Assembly (NCBI GenBank): GCA_033557685.1
Contig: JAWQRN010000336.1
Coordinates: 1 to 31,209 of the forward strand
DNA from: Sperchopsis tessellata
Lineage: Eukaryota; Arthropoda; Insecta; Coleoptera; Hydrophilidae
DNA: 31,209 bases
Reading direction: 5' to 3'
In this document: positions 20,391 through 29,685 of the stretch, one piece after another
Layout of the letters: the number at the start of each line of letters is the position of its first letter
How positions within the stretch are numbered: position 1 is the stretch's first letter
Translations under genes and position numbers: made by a program
The notes under the pieces: model-generated
What the model was told of the DNA's origin: nothing
The model's database searches: none
Seen by the model: only the letters and a program-made list of their open reading frames with translations

Positions 20391-21843
20391 ACAATAAAGT
20401 TAGGGGCTAGGCGGAAGAAAAAGATTGCATCATATAGGTTAAGCAATGTGCAAGTTAGAAAAAGATATCAGGTGTTGATTGATCATAACATGGAAACATA
20501 GCTAACCATATGGAGATACACATTGGATTTGGAAGAATCTTGGCTGAATTTTAAGGAAATCATATTGAGAGCAGCGGAAAACGCATGTGGGAAGAAAAAA
20601 GGAGTTGGACATGGAAATTAGACGTCGTAGTGGAATGATAAAGCAAGGAGAAAGTGACGAAAAAGAAGGAAATATGGAAACAATACTTGGGGAAGAAGGA
20701 TATGGACCTAAATGCACATTACAATAACCAGAAGAAAAGAGTAAAGTATTTGATATTGCTGGAAAAGAGGATGTAATGGACGGAATTTGGGTGACGAATG
20801 GAAGCTAGGAAAACCGAAAGTTGTTTTTCACATTTTTGAAGGGCATGGGGAAGTATAGGAAATGGTCTCTAAAACAAGTTTTAGATAAGAATGGAAATGC
20901 AGTGACGGAGGGCAAATTAATCAAGGAGAGGGGAAACAAATTTGTGTATGAAAGAGCAGGAGTCGGAGTGCTGATATGTGGAGGATGGCGAGGAAATATC
21001 AAAGGGAGAGTTTCTGAGAATGACCAGATAACACCAGATATGATAAAGTACATGGGAGAATCTGGGAATAGACTGCTGAGAGCGGTTTTCGTATTGGCAT
21101 GGATGTATCGAAGGGTGTCGAGGGACTGGACGACGGCGATTATTCTGCCATTATTTAAGAAGGGAGAGAGCAGAATGTGTGAGAGCCATAGAGGGATATC
21201 GTTTCTGTGTGTGCCAGAGAAAGTGTATGAAAGGATACTGACAAACAAACTCAGTGAGAGACTGGAAGCATAAATGGAGGATGAGCGGGCAGGACAGGTA
21301 GGGGCACACAAGATCTCAACTTCGTATTTAGGCAGATCCAGGAGAAGGCACAAAAAACATGATAATGAAGGGTGTCCATGCTTCATGGACCTGGAGAAGG
21401 CTTTTGATAGAGTGAGACTGGATAATGTGTGGGAAGTGCTGATAGGAAGGGTAGTGAAGGAAAATCTATTAAGGGCAGTACATTGCATATACAATGAAAA
21501 CTACTGTTACATAAGAACTTCTAATGAACAGTCAGATGAATATTTAGTTAAACAGGGACTGAGGCAGGGCGGAACACTGAGCCCTCTGCTTTTTATTGTA
21601 CTTCTGGATGATGTGCCAAAGAAGTGTAAAGGAGAGCTGAAGCAGCTACATGTAGAGTATATGAACTTGAGGCACTTGAGGATCGCAGTGGGTGCGTTTG
21701 CAGACGACTTGATGGTGTATGCGGGGTCAGAAAGTGACTTACAAGGAAATGTTTATGTACTGGATAGGGAGCTGAGAGCAAGAAATATGATGGTGAATAT
21801 TACAAAGACGAAGGTAGTGTTGGTGGGCAGATCGAGGAGATAG
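20391..21843 (+). pseudogene. LINE reverse transcriptase domain with FADD motif
   Basis: 20391-20820 is the charged linker (KEIWKQYLGKKDMDLNAHYN at about 20670). 20821-21273 holds the fingers: SENDQITPDMIKYMG, RDWTTAIILPLFKKGESRM (the K-G motif) and HRGISFLCVPEKVYERIL. A stop at 21271 breaks the frame, which goes on at once as 21274-21843. There CFMDLEKAFDRVRL (motif A, catalytic Asp) is followed by LVKQGLRQGGTLSPLLFIVL (motif B) and GAFADDLMVYAGSESDL (motif C, FADD at 21697-21708). NMMVNITKTKVVLVGRSR is motif D. All catalytic residues are present. The sequence normally between fingers and motif A (QSGFR-G-ST-DHI) is degraded. 189 codons open in the palm is the longest genuine frame of the window. 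Confidence 0.9.
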
Positions 21844-22500
21844 ATGGAGGTGACGATTAACAACCAAGTGTTGGAGCATGTGCCATCATTTATATATCTA
21901 GGATCGGTGATTAAAGGTGTGGGGAAGATGAACAGTAGACTGAAAAGTGCAGCTGATCTATTTGGATGCCTGAATGGCAAGTTTTTAATCAGGGGTGAGA
22001 TAAGCTGAAAAACAAAGTTGCCTGTATACAATGCGATTTACGTGCCAACGTTTATGTATGGTAGTGATTCAAGGCTGCTTACGGAGAGACATAAGAGTAG
22101 GATACAGGTTGCATAGATGAAGTTCCTGAGACGGATATAAGGGTGTCTCGACTTGATAAAATAAGAAATTGTGACGGAGACTTCAAGTGAGGAGAGTGCA
22201 GGAGATGATAGAGGAAGAGCAACTTAGGTGGTTTGGACACCTCAGTAGAATGGGCACGGGTAGGTTACAAAGGAGAATATGGGAGGCTAGATCGTAGGGT
22301 GGAAGACCAAGACGACGGCAAACAACAACATGGAGTGCAGTAATGGCTTGGTCAGTAGTGAATAGGGGCAGTAATTTCGAGCTTGGGACGAGGATAACGC
22401 TGTAGAGGCAGGAAGGGCTAATGTTTTGTAAAGGAGGTGGATATTAAGGCAGAAACCATGCCTATACACCCATAATGGTTACAAAAAGAGCTGATTATGA
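21844..22500 (+). pseudogene. LINE ORF2 thumb and C-terminal region
   Basis: Continues from the RT after a TAG at 21841. MEVTINNQVLEHVPSFIYLG, SVIKGVGKMNSRLKSAADLF and YNAIYVPTFMYGSD are motif E and thumb (F-YLGS-I----, R---A---F--L, -Y-----P-L-YG-E). Then KSRIQVA, MKFLRRI, and in other frames FGHLS and ARDR-type pieces of the C-terminal 'QL-WFGHL-RM--R' region, ending in a CKGGGY-like stretch before the 3' end. Broken by at least four stops. Ends at the AT-rich tail that abuts the flanking CTAAATA. Confidence 0.78.
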
Positions 22501-22503
22501 TTA

Positions 22504-23263
22504 CTAAATAAATTTACACAAAGGGTCCCAAGGACCTAAATGCACACTGCAACAGACACCAATACACGTTAGAAATAATAATGAGCCAATCATTTAGGAA
22601 ATGAACATGAAATGGTATTGATGGTGCGAACTAACCGAAGGATGGAGTGTATGAAGATTGTCAAGTATGAGGATTTCTTGAGATTTGCCAAAAAGGCGGG
22701 ATGGAAACAATGGGCACTGTACCAGTAAAACTTTTTACTGAGGTTACACAAACATCCACTGGGGAAACAATATCGTATGTCATTCGTTGTGTAACATTGT
22801 ATGGCATGTAACTACTTTTAATGATCTTATTCCGTATGGCATACTCATCGTAAATTGCAGAATTGGTCAAAGGCACTGCTTAGCATTTTATTAAGTCTTC
22901 TGTGTACAAATAATGCTGCATAATAGGTTTACATTAACATATCAACCTATGGAAATTTGTGATTTTACTGCATGCATTTTTTTTTGAGAGTTTTTCCCAT
23001 TCGCTTGTCAGTGTGTCATTGTGTAATTCTTTGGCTGTTGTTACTGTTCGGAACAAAAACAATTTCTCACTATCCCCTTCAAAACAAATATTCAATAGAA
23101 CTATTCCTGCATTATCTTCCTGTCATATGAAGTGCTCCAATGTGTTATGAATAGGATCTCTTGAAAGTGACTTCCGAAATTGAATATTCGAAGTCTTTAG
23201 ATAACCTGCGTAATTTGTTACACTGCGTGTTATGATCTCAGCGAAATTTGTTATTCATATAGG
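22504..23263 (+). repeat. Anonymous repeat family, copy 1, right part
   Basis: Continues copy 1 beyond the inserted LINE. It matches the reverse complement of about 27575-28300. Matching blocks: ACACAAAGGGTCCCAAGGAC (22516), TTGAGATTTGCCAAAA (about 22679), GGAATTGGTCAAAGG-type sequence (about 22860) and ATATCAACCTATGGAAATTT (about 22939). Homology runs on to the segment around 23230 (CGTGTTATGATCTCAGCGAA), opposite TTGCTGAGAACATAGCACGC at 27591. The whole repeat is therefore about 1.2 kb in both copies. It carries a long near-open frame on its reverse strand, listed separately. Confidence 0.75.
22958..23263 (-). pseudogene. Conserved coding-like frame in the anonymous repeat
   Basis: Minus-strand frame of 94 codons from 23239 to 22958 with one internal TGA. 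It includes EIITRSVTNYAGYLKTSNIQ, LEHFI, QEDNAGIVLLNICFEGDSEK, LFLFRTVTTAKELHND and EWEKLSKKNACSKIT. The plus-strand relative at about 27588-27870 gives ENIARDVKQIT, then NNAGMVLMNILFQRENEK and NACNKIT. Between the two, replacements are mostly conservative (I/M, L/M, E/Q, D/E, S/N), as expected of sequence that once coded for protein. I do not recognise the protein. Length, start and element type are unknown. It lies opposite in strand to the decayed zinc-knuckle-like stretch at the other end of the repeat, so the family may have carried genes on both strands, or one of the two frames is misleading. Confidence 0.5.
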
Positions 23264-24355
23264 GTACGAAGAAATTACAAGAAGAACAGTATTATATGAC
23301 CTATATGGTACTTAAAATGTTCAAAATACAAATCAATATCCAGTGAATATTCAAAAAGTCCTTTTTTATAGTTTTCCCATATGTTCTAAATGACCAAAGA
23401 TCTTTTACCAAACATACTACAATAATATGAATGGCCAGTTTTTAATCGATATAATACTTGTACCCAAGATGTAGAATATTTTTAAATGGCAAATTAGAAA
23501 GATTAATATTAACTAACATATGTAGCAAAAATATTAATTTGGACAGTCTAAAATCTAAGTATTTCAACTAGAGCTTTATAACAGATTTGCTGCTTTTGAA
23601 TAATACAATGATGCCGATAATGTGTTACGTATACTCAACCAAGATCATAGGTTAGCCCTATTAGTAAAAAGGAGTCCAAAATATTCAATCTATCTATCTA
23701 TCTATCTATGTCAGGCCATTGTTAAACCTAACGCTTTCACTATGGTGGCGAATTAGCATCCGTCTTGAAGCATTCATTCAGTCTATCTTGAGCCAGCGTT
23801 CAGTCAGTCTTGAAGCTGCAATCAATTATTGAAGCTTAAATCAGTGTCTATCTGAACGACTCTATATTTTCACCTTTTGAAACGTTTTCTATACGACGAC
23901 GAAGGTTAGACACCACGTGGGCATGTGATAGTGATTGTATATACACAGTGTATCTTGTGCTTCGTTTCGTGTACATGTTTCGACCACTTATCCACTTCCT
24001 CCATAGTCTACAATACAATATCCTATGTTATGAAAGTAATAATTTGGTTATTGTACGGTTGCTAAAGAACATTTATTGTCCCTTTGTTATTTTATTATAT
24101 ATTAGATACATGTATTGTTACATCTTCTAAAAAGACCAACGAGCTAGAAATACAGGTACACTTCCCAAAATAATTTACGTCCGTCTTAAACGAGGCGTAC
24201 ATGTTCAAAACAATATAAACATTTAGCTCTTCCAGCGGTAAACAATTCGATCTATTCGGATAAACATTGTGATCCGATTCACTAATATACATTTTGATCC
24301 TATCGGGAACGTATTTCCCCCATAACATCCATCTATTTTGGGACGATTTAATGTC
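23264..24355. other. AT-rich stretch without a recognisable gene
   Basis: Holds an (ATCT)n run at 23688-23709. Beyond it, 23765-23835 has three loose repeats of CAGTC-TTGAAGC type (…CTTGAGC, …CTTGAAGC, …ATTGAAGC). A minus-strand 77-codon frame at 24095-24328 has a balanced residue mix (YISESDHNVYPNRSNCLPLE) but no family I know. Confidence 0.5.
23688..23709. repeat. (ATCT)n microsatellite
   Basis: About five tandem ATCT units. No neighbouring LINE remnant to which it could belong. Confidence 0.9.
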
Positions 24356-25510
24356 TATATATTTTGTCCAAACATTCTTTTGGTCGTTTTTATTTATTAT
24401 TACTTTATATTAATTTTCCCACTAATCTAGTTCGATATCTAACTTTGAGTTCTCTGTCCTTGGGGTAAACATTAAAGTTGCCAAATTTAGCTTCAAACAT
24501 CTTTATTTCTTCACACTTCTCCTTTGTTTCTTTCTCTTTCACTTGTTTAATATTTTTGGTAATTATTTTGTGAACCGTTTTATATTCTTTCCCTTCCATG
24601 TTTTCTAGCCACCTCCTCTTTTGCTTTAATTCAAGGATTTCTCACGTCATCCAAATTTTTATTTTTTCATTAATTTGGTTTTAATATTGATGTTGTCTTA
24701 TTTTCCACCACTTAGTTAAATCTGTCCAACTCTTTTCATATGTTGTTCATTATTCTCTTCAATTCCTTTTGATTCTAGATCCTTACATCGATTTGTCTGA
24801 GTTTACTGATGCAATTCGTTTTCATTTTTTCTTTTACTTTTTTCATTTTTATTTTGAAAACCTCAGCAAGTGGATTATGATCCGATTCTATATCGGCTCC
24901 TGGGTACGTTCTTCCACAGGTGATACATGTCTCCCACTCACAAGGATATAATCAATTTTAGTTCGATCAATACCATCTGGAGGATTCTTTGACGATTTCA
25001 CTGTACAAAGTCTTCCTACTGGAAGTTTGAAAAAAGTACTCATTATTGTAAGCCATTGTTCTAAAACAAATATGCTCAGTTATTCTCACCGCTCATTCCT
25101 CTCTTCCAATCCATAAGGGCCAGAATGTTCTTCTGTCCGTCCATTCCCAACATTATTATTGAAACCTCCCATTAAAATAGTCACTTGTTGTTTTGGGAGT
25201 GTTTTTAGTGTATGTTCTCTTTCAAGATAAATTTGTTTCACTCCATCGTCACTTGTGGTACAAGTAGGAGCATATGCCTTGATAAAATTGATCGGAACAG
25301 GGTTTGCGCAGATCTGTAACAACATTATCTTCTCTGATACTGGAATAAAATTAGTTAAGTGTCTCGCAAAACTGTTATTGACAATTATTTCGACTTCATG
25401 CTGTAATTCACCAGTCTCCGTTTCAGAATAATATACCTTACAATCCTCCACGGAGGAGCAGTCTACTCCTGGCCATCTCATCTCACAAATTCTTATGTTC
25501 TTAACAACAA
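24356..25510 (-). pseudogene. RTE-like LINE endonuclease and linker (family E)
   Basis: Minus strand from about 25510. The open frame 25481-25086 reads MRWPGVDCSSVEDCKVYYSE, then GELQHEVEIIVNN, FIPVSEKIMLLQICANPV, AYAPTCTTSDDGVKQIYLE and MGGFNNNVGNGRTEEHSGPY. This is the standard N-terminal two thirds of the EEP domain in a very common insect RTE-like LINE. The catalytic Asp of GDFNAKVG is changed to Gly here. Further down STFFKLPVGRL, KIDYILVS and, at 24866-24907, YPGADIESDHNPL (SDH box intact). Then a linker (24599-24405) with EYKTVHKIITKNIKQVKEKE and FNVYPKDRELK. The RT does not follow, so the copy stops near 24356. It stands head to head with the plus-strand RT fragment that begins at 25545. 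Confidence 0.88.
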
Positions 25511-25544
25511 ATTTTTCCTCTCCTATGACCTATACAGAGGTGAA

Positions 25545-26002
25545 ACAAAGATTGGGAAAAAGCAACTATTAGCTATCAGATCTGGAAACGTCGAGAGAGT
25601 TGATGGTAGAGGGGAAATCCTTGGAGTGGTTAGAAAGTTTTACCAAGAACTATGTAGGGACAAATATACCCATATACACGTATGAAGAAGAAGTTTCACA
25701 AATACTACCTTCAGAAGGCGCACGTTCTGAAATCAATATAGTGTTTACCAGGGAAGACGGGATCACAGTTGACATACAACAAAATTTTAGTATTGCTAAT
25801 TAGCCGCGGAGGGCAGTTTAAGCGATACATATAGTATTGGTAGAACTAAATACTGTATGCCTAGAAACAAATGAGATACCAGTAACTTAGAGCAATGCAA
25901 CAATTATTCTGATTTAGAAACAAATGTAACAAAAAAGATCTAAGAATTTAACGACCAATCACTTTTACATCTGTGAAATAGAGACAAAGGATTGAGAAAA
26001 GG
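25545..26002 (+). pseudogene. RTE-like RT fragment, N-terminal part (family A)
   Basis: Reads EILGVVRKFYQELCRDKYTH, then in a second frame YEEEVSQILPSEGARSEI and EDGITVDIQQ. Further on CLETNEIPVT (25858-25887) and, frame-shifted, a DLKNL-RPIS-like stretch (25940). These match, block for block, the fragment starting at 26160 (VIRNFYQELYQDERDDINIF, EDGITVDILKISGDK, LETKEIP) and the minus-strand copy at 4327-4560. So two partial copies of the same RT region lie in tandem. The lead-in before KFYQEL is also family A, so this is not just a local duplication of a motif. Confidence 0.8.
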
Positions 26003-26014
26003 CAAATAATAATA

Positions 26015-26136
26015 TGAATGTTGTTTCCGGGTGGAAATTGTGGAGAGGCTCTGACAAGTGCTGACGTTTCGTCCACTGTTGCAAGGGACATTTTCAAGGC
26101 GAGGGATGTTACTTCAATAAATAAATTCACTGCACA
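26015..26136 (-). mobile_element. Penelope-like 3' tail, 122-bp insertion with 12-bp TSD
   Basis: On the minus strand this segment shares TCGCCTTGAAAATGTC, AGTGGACGAAA and TCAGAGCCTCT with the PLE tail at about 1010-1066. It is flanked by perfect 12-bp direct repeats CAAATAATAATA at 26003-26014 and 26137-26148. So it is a very short, 5'-truncated PLE insertion. It has no coding part; a frame across it reads SLALKMSLATVDETSALVRA, similar to what the other tails give, but this is probably not a protein. Its host is the gap between two family A RT fragments. Confidence 0.85.
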
Positions 26137-26159
26137 CAAATAATAATACTCTGATCTGA

Positions 26160-27580
26160 AGACGGTGAAAGAGTGATTGAAGTGATTAGAAACTTTTACC
26201 AAGAACTATAACAAGATGAACGTGATGATATAAACATCTTTTCCGAAGAAAACGTTCCACCAATATTATCTTTAGAATTCCCACGTGCTCTAAAATTTAT
26301 GTAGCATAGAAAAGCACCAGGAGAAGATGGGATCACTGTTGACATACTAAAAATTTCTGGAGATAAGATATATACAGTTATATGGCAAAACTGTATTATT
26401 CATAACTAGAAACAAAGGAGATACCAACAAATTGTAACAATGCAAAACTAATTCTAATCCACAAAAGAAAACAATAGAGAAGACCTGAAAAGTTATCAAT
26501 CTCCACAAAACAGATAACAAAGAAGATCTTTGAAATTACATACCGATCAGTTTCACATATGTGGCTTAAAAGATCCTTACCAAAATAATTACGAATCATG
26601 TTACAGATCAATTTGATTCAAACCAATCCAAAGAATACTAATATACGGCGAGCGAATTAATATCTAGATGCAACGAGTATAACCTGCCACTATGATATGC
26701 TTTTGTAGACTACGAGAATACATTTGACACTGTCAAGATATCAAGAGTAATAAAAGCTTTGGCTCAAAATGGTATTCTATACTCCGCTGAATGGGTATTT
26801 CAAAACTATAGAATCTATAGAAAATCCACATATGTGTTTAAATGTACCAAGCAACGGACTCGCTTGATATTCGAAAATATGTTAGCCAAGGAGACACCAT
26901 GTCGCCGAAGTTTTTCTGTGATTTTTTTACATACTTAGAAGAGATTCAAAAACAAATGAGTGACCTAAAATCTGAAAGTAAAGATGTAGGCCTTAGGATG
27001 AATCTTAGTAAAACGAAAGTGAAGCACAATGAACTGGCTATGCTAGCTAATGTGTACAACAAGAGTACACACATAGAAACCGTAACATCTTACAAGTATT
27101 TGACCAGCTCATAACGATGGATGGCTATATTTCCTTCGAGGTAGCGAGAAGATAAATGTTTGCATGGAGTACAAATGGCCTCATAAGCAACGTTTTTAAG
27201 TCGCAGTTGAATTTCTGTTTGAAATGGTCTTCGAAAAATGTGTTTTGTCTACGATGACTCCTGCGAGTGCGACTTGCTTGTTAAGGGCCTCGCACATACT
27301 GAAGCACCAAACATCACAAACGAGAATTGTGAGATCACCTGATTGATACATAAGGACGGTGAAAATGCAGAATTAGAAATGAGCAGGACATCTTAGAAGG
27401 CGAACAAATAATCGATGGTCAAATAAATTAACCTTGTGGGAACCGAGAAATACGATAAGACTAAGATGACGACCCAATAATGCCTATAATCGAGAGCTAA
27501 CAAATTTCTTGGGAGTGACGTGGATGCGAAAGATGCACAACCGTGGCGAGTGGAAGGAACTTGATGATGATAACCTATTT
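26160..27580 (+). pseudogene. RTE-like reverse transcriptase, FADD deleted (family A)
   Basis: Order: VIRNFYQELYQDERDDINIF, EDGITVDILKISGDK, a degraded KILTKIITNHVTDQFDS (about 26570-26615), LISRCNEYNLPL, then YAFVDYENTFDTVKISRVIK (motif A at about 26697) and IKALAQNGI. Motif B appears as SQGDTMSPKFFCDFFTYLEE (26883-26941). Then the sequence jumps to IQKQMSDLKSESKDVGLRMN, LSKTKVKHNELAMLANVYNK and ETVTSYKYL. The segment holding FADD, which normally lies between the first LEEI after motif B and the second EE(I/L)Q, is missing. The C-terminal end reads TLWEPRNT, FLGVTWMRKMHNRGEWKELD and closes in GATGATGAT at about 27567. Directly followed by the anonymous repeat. Confidence 0.85.
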
Positions 27581-27587
27581 GAATAAC

Positions 27588-27870
27588 AGATATTGCTGAG
27601 AACATAGCACGCGATGTCAAACAAATTACTCTGGGTATATCAATATTGATACACCTTATTACGGAAACCATTTCCCAGAAATCTTGTTTATAACCCATTG
27701 TAAATACTTTCTATGACAGAGAAATAATGCAGGAATGGTTTTAATGAATATACTTTTTCAACGGGAAAATGAAAAAGTATTATTCGATCGGGATCAAATA
27801 GTGGAACACCAACAAACAAAGATTACAATAGATAAAGCTATTCAACAAAATGCCTGCAATAAAATCACAT
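27588..27870 (+). pseudogene. Second copy of the coding-like frame in the anonymous repeat
   Basis: Relative of the minus-strand frame at 22958-23263. Frame 1 gives AENIARDVKQITLGISILI; after shifts another frame gives RNNAGMVLMNILFQRENEKV, LFDRDQIVEHQQTKITIDKA and IQQNACNKIT. More broken than the other copy. Shared residues include A-E-I-AR-V-, NAG-VL-NI-F--E-EK, and NAC-KIT. No known family recognised. Confidence 0.45.
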
Positions 27871-28067
27871 TAGGTCCATTGACCCTGGTAAATCATAAAT
27901 AATTTCCTAAAAATTTCATAGGTTAATATGTTAATGAAAACTCAATATGCAGCATCAGATGCACACTTAAGAGTTAACAAAATGCCAAAGATGACCTTTG
28001 ACCAATTCCGCAACTTAAAGAGAGATACGCAGTGAGATTATATTGTGAAAAAAAGTCACATGCAATG

Positions 28068-28097
28068 TTATTATATATTATATTATATATTATATTA
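28068..28097. repeat. TTATATTA-type microsatellite
   Basis: Three to four tandem TATTATATTA-like units, present only in copy 2 of the anonymous repeat. The matching places in copies 1 and 3 lack it, so it expanded after the copies separated. Confidence 0.85.
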
Positions 28098-28765
28098 ACG
28101 AATGACAATCGATAATGCTTTTCCCAAGGGACTTTTGTGTATCATAAGTAAAAAGTTTAACTTGTTCATTCATCCTAAGTTCCACCCCCCCATTTTGGCA
28201 AATCTCAAGATATCCTTATATTTCACATTCCTCAGGTTGTTTCGCACAATCAATGCCATTCCATATTAATTTCCTCAATAATTAGTTCATTATTCAGCGT
28301 GCACTCAGGTCCTTAGGAGCCTTTGTCTAAATTTAACAAGTTCGGTACCAAAGGGTCCTATCACGCCATCGTGGCAAACCTCAGGTTGCATTTTTGGCAT
28401 TCATCAAGTCTTCCTTCATTAGGTTTGTTTTACCCAAGGATCTCATGCACAAATATTAAGTAAGATTGGGGGGTGACCGGTGACCTCCAACTTATGCAGA
28501 ACCTTTTAGCGAGCTAACTAAGGTATACACACTAGTCCTTTTTCTTTCCAATAGTTATTGATGTTGCCACGTTTTGAAGCCCCAAACAACCCTCTAGCGC
28601 GTCTGAAATTCTTCGACTTCCTGCAGTGTGTCCTACGCATAACACTCACCACTTTCTCTAACTTGGTCTTTTCGATGTTCGGTCCAAACAGCAACAATAC
28701 ATAAAATATCAGATAGCGGCACATCGACAAGCGAAGACCAATAATAAACAACATTTTCCAACAAA

Positions 28766-29438
28766 ACGTCTGCAGTCTTAATGCAAACTTACTATGCAGA
28801 ATGTGTAGACATTTAAATGTTAACAAACTTCTAAGCAGGGTCTTTGACTAATTTTGCAATTTCAGATGAGTATGCTATACAAAATGAGATTATATCATGA
28901 ATAGAGTACATCATATGCCATACAATGTTAATAAACGAAAGTCATTCGAAAATGCTTTTCCCAGGCGAGTTTTTTGTATCATAAGTAAACAGTTTATTTA
29001 GTCCGGTACTTGTTGTTTCCATCCCCATTTTTGACTATTCTCAAGATAACCTCATATTTGACATATATTCCATCCTCAGGTTTCGCAGAATAAATGCCAT
29101 TCCATAATAATTTACTTAATGATTAGCTCATTATTATTATTATTTGTTACGCATGGTAGCGTCTGTGGTAGCGTGCATTCAAGTCTCTAGGACCCTTTGT
29201 GTAAATTTAGCTAGTCCGGTACCAAAGCGTCCTATCCCGCCTTCTTGGCAAGTCACAGGTTGCCTTTTTTGTACATTCATCAAGCTTTCCATCATTAGGT
29301 CTGTTTCACCAAAAAATTTCATGCACAACCAAGTAGTGATACAGAAAGTGCTCCGGCGACCCCCATACAAGTTGGATTCTGGGCAACCCTCATCTTATGA
29401 CATTCATGAAGTTTACCATCATTAGGTTTGTTTTGTTT
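28766..29438 (-). repeat. Anonymous repeat family, copy 3 (partial)
   Basis: Direct repeat of about 27940-28500 in the same orientation. Shared: AATGCTTTTCCCA (28108 and 28952), ATAAATGCCATTCCATA-type sequence (28250 and 29090), CCTATCCCGCC (29232; CCTATCACGCC at 28357) and TCATTAGGTTTGTTTT (28417 and 29419). It lacks both the zinc-knuckle-like end and the coding-like frame. Contains a small (ATT)n at about 29130-29140. It lies head to tail with copy 2 and ends where the R1-clade LINE begins. Confidence 0.75.
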
Positions 29439-29454
29439 TGAGATGATAACTCCA

Positions 29455-29677
29455 CCAAAATGCAATATCTGCTACAGGGTAGGACATATTGCAGTAAATT
29501 GTAAGGCCGAGGGCGAAACCTGCCACAAATGCGGAAAAACGGGGCACCAGAACAAAGAATGCAAGTTATCTTTGCAATGAGCTAGGCCATAAGGCTGAGT
29601 CTATGAGATGCCCAGTCTACAAAGGGCTGGTTAAGAGCGCGAAAGAGGAAAAGGGTGCGCGTCACAAACAAAAGTAA
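29455..29677 (+). pseudogene. R1-clade ORF1 (gag-like) C-terminus with CCHC zinc knuckles
   Basis: 29461-29502 reads CNICYRVGHIAVNC, a perfect C-x2-C-x4-H-x4-C knuckle. 29521-29562 reads CHKCGKTGHQNKEC, a second perfect one. A frameshift between 29563 and 29573 then exposes CNELGHKAESMRC (29573-29611), a third knuckle whose first Cys is lost, followed by a basic tail (KSAKEEKGARHKQK) and TAA at 29675. In Jockey and R1-type elements these knuckles bind the element RNA in the ORF1 ribonucleoprotein. Upstream of 29455 the frame has no ORF1 sequence, so only the C-terminus remains. Confidence 0.88.
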
Positions 29678-29685
29678 ACAAATGG

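Larger units (their letters stand above)
19009..22503 (+). mobile_element. Nearly full-length LINE inserted in the anonymous repeat
   Basis: About 3.5 kb with ORF1, endonuclease, RT and C-terminal region in the usual order, and a short AT-rich end (GATTATGATTA) in place of poly(A). Both sides are flanked by CTAAATA (19002-19008 and 22504-22510), a candidate target-site duplication; the uninterrupted repeat copy at about 29210 has CTAAATT at that place. So the insertion is younger than the repeat. It is the most complete element in the window but carries stops or shifts in every ORF. Base composition is purine-rich on the coding strand, unlike its neighbours. Clade: an APE-type LINE with an L1-like ORF1; I do not assign it further. 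Confidence 0.85.
27575..28690 (-). repeat. Anonymous repeat family, copy 2 (uninterrupted)
   Basis: Reverse-complement match to copy 1 along its full length, 28690 pairing with 18601 and 27575 with 23263. Blocks: CCAAACAACCCTCTAGCGCG (28582), TGGCAAATCTCAAGATATCC (28196) and CATAGGTTAATATGTTAATG (27920). One end coincides with the 3' end of the family A LINE at 27580, so the two abut, perhaps because the LINE inserted here. Contains an AT microsatellite (28068-28097). The zinc-knuckle-like stretch is at 28540-28610 on the minus strand, and the coding-like frame at 27588-27870 on the plus strand. Confidence 0.75.

Noticed and set aside
20700..20725. Additional copy of the anonymous repeat (GGACCTAAATGCACA block)
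   Set aside because: The short match lies within the LINE linker coding region and does not extend; chance similarity.
20805..21494. 229-codon minus-strand ORF, the longest in the window
   Set aside because: Antisense to the RT domain with clear motifs on the plus strand; purine-rich coding DNA gives long Ser/Leu/Phe-rich antisense frames.
23765..23960. Solo LTR candidate
   Set aside because: Loose CAGTC-TTGAAGC repeats recall some LTRs, but I could find neither TG...CA ends with a flanking duplication nor a second copy.
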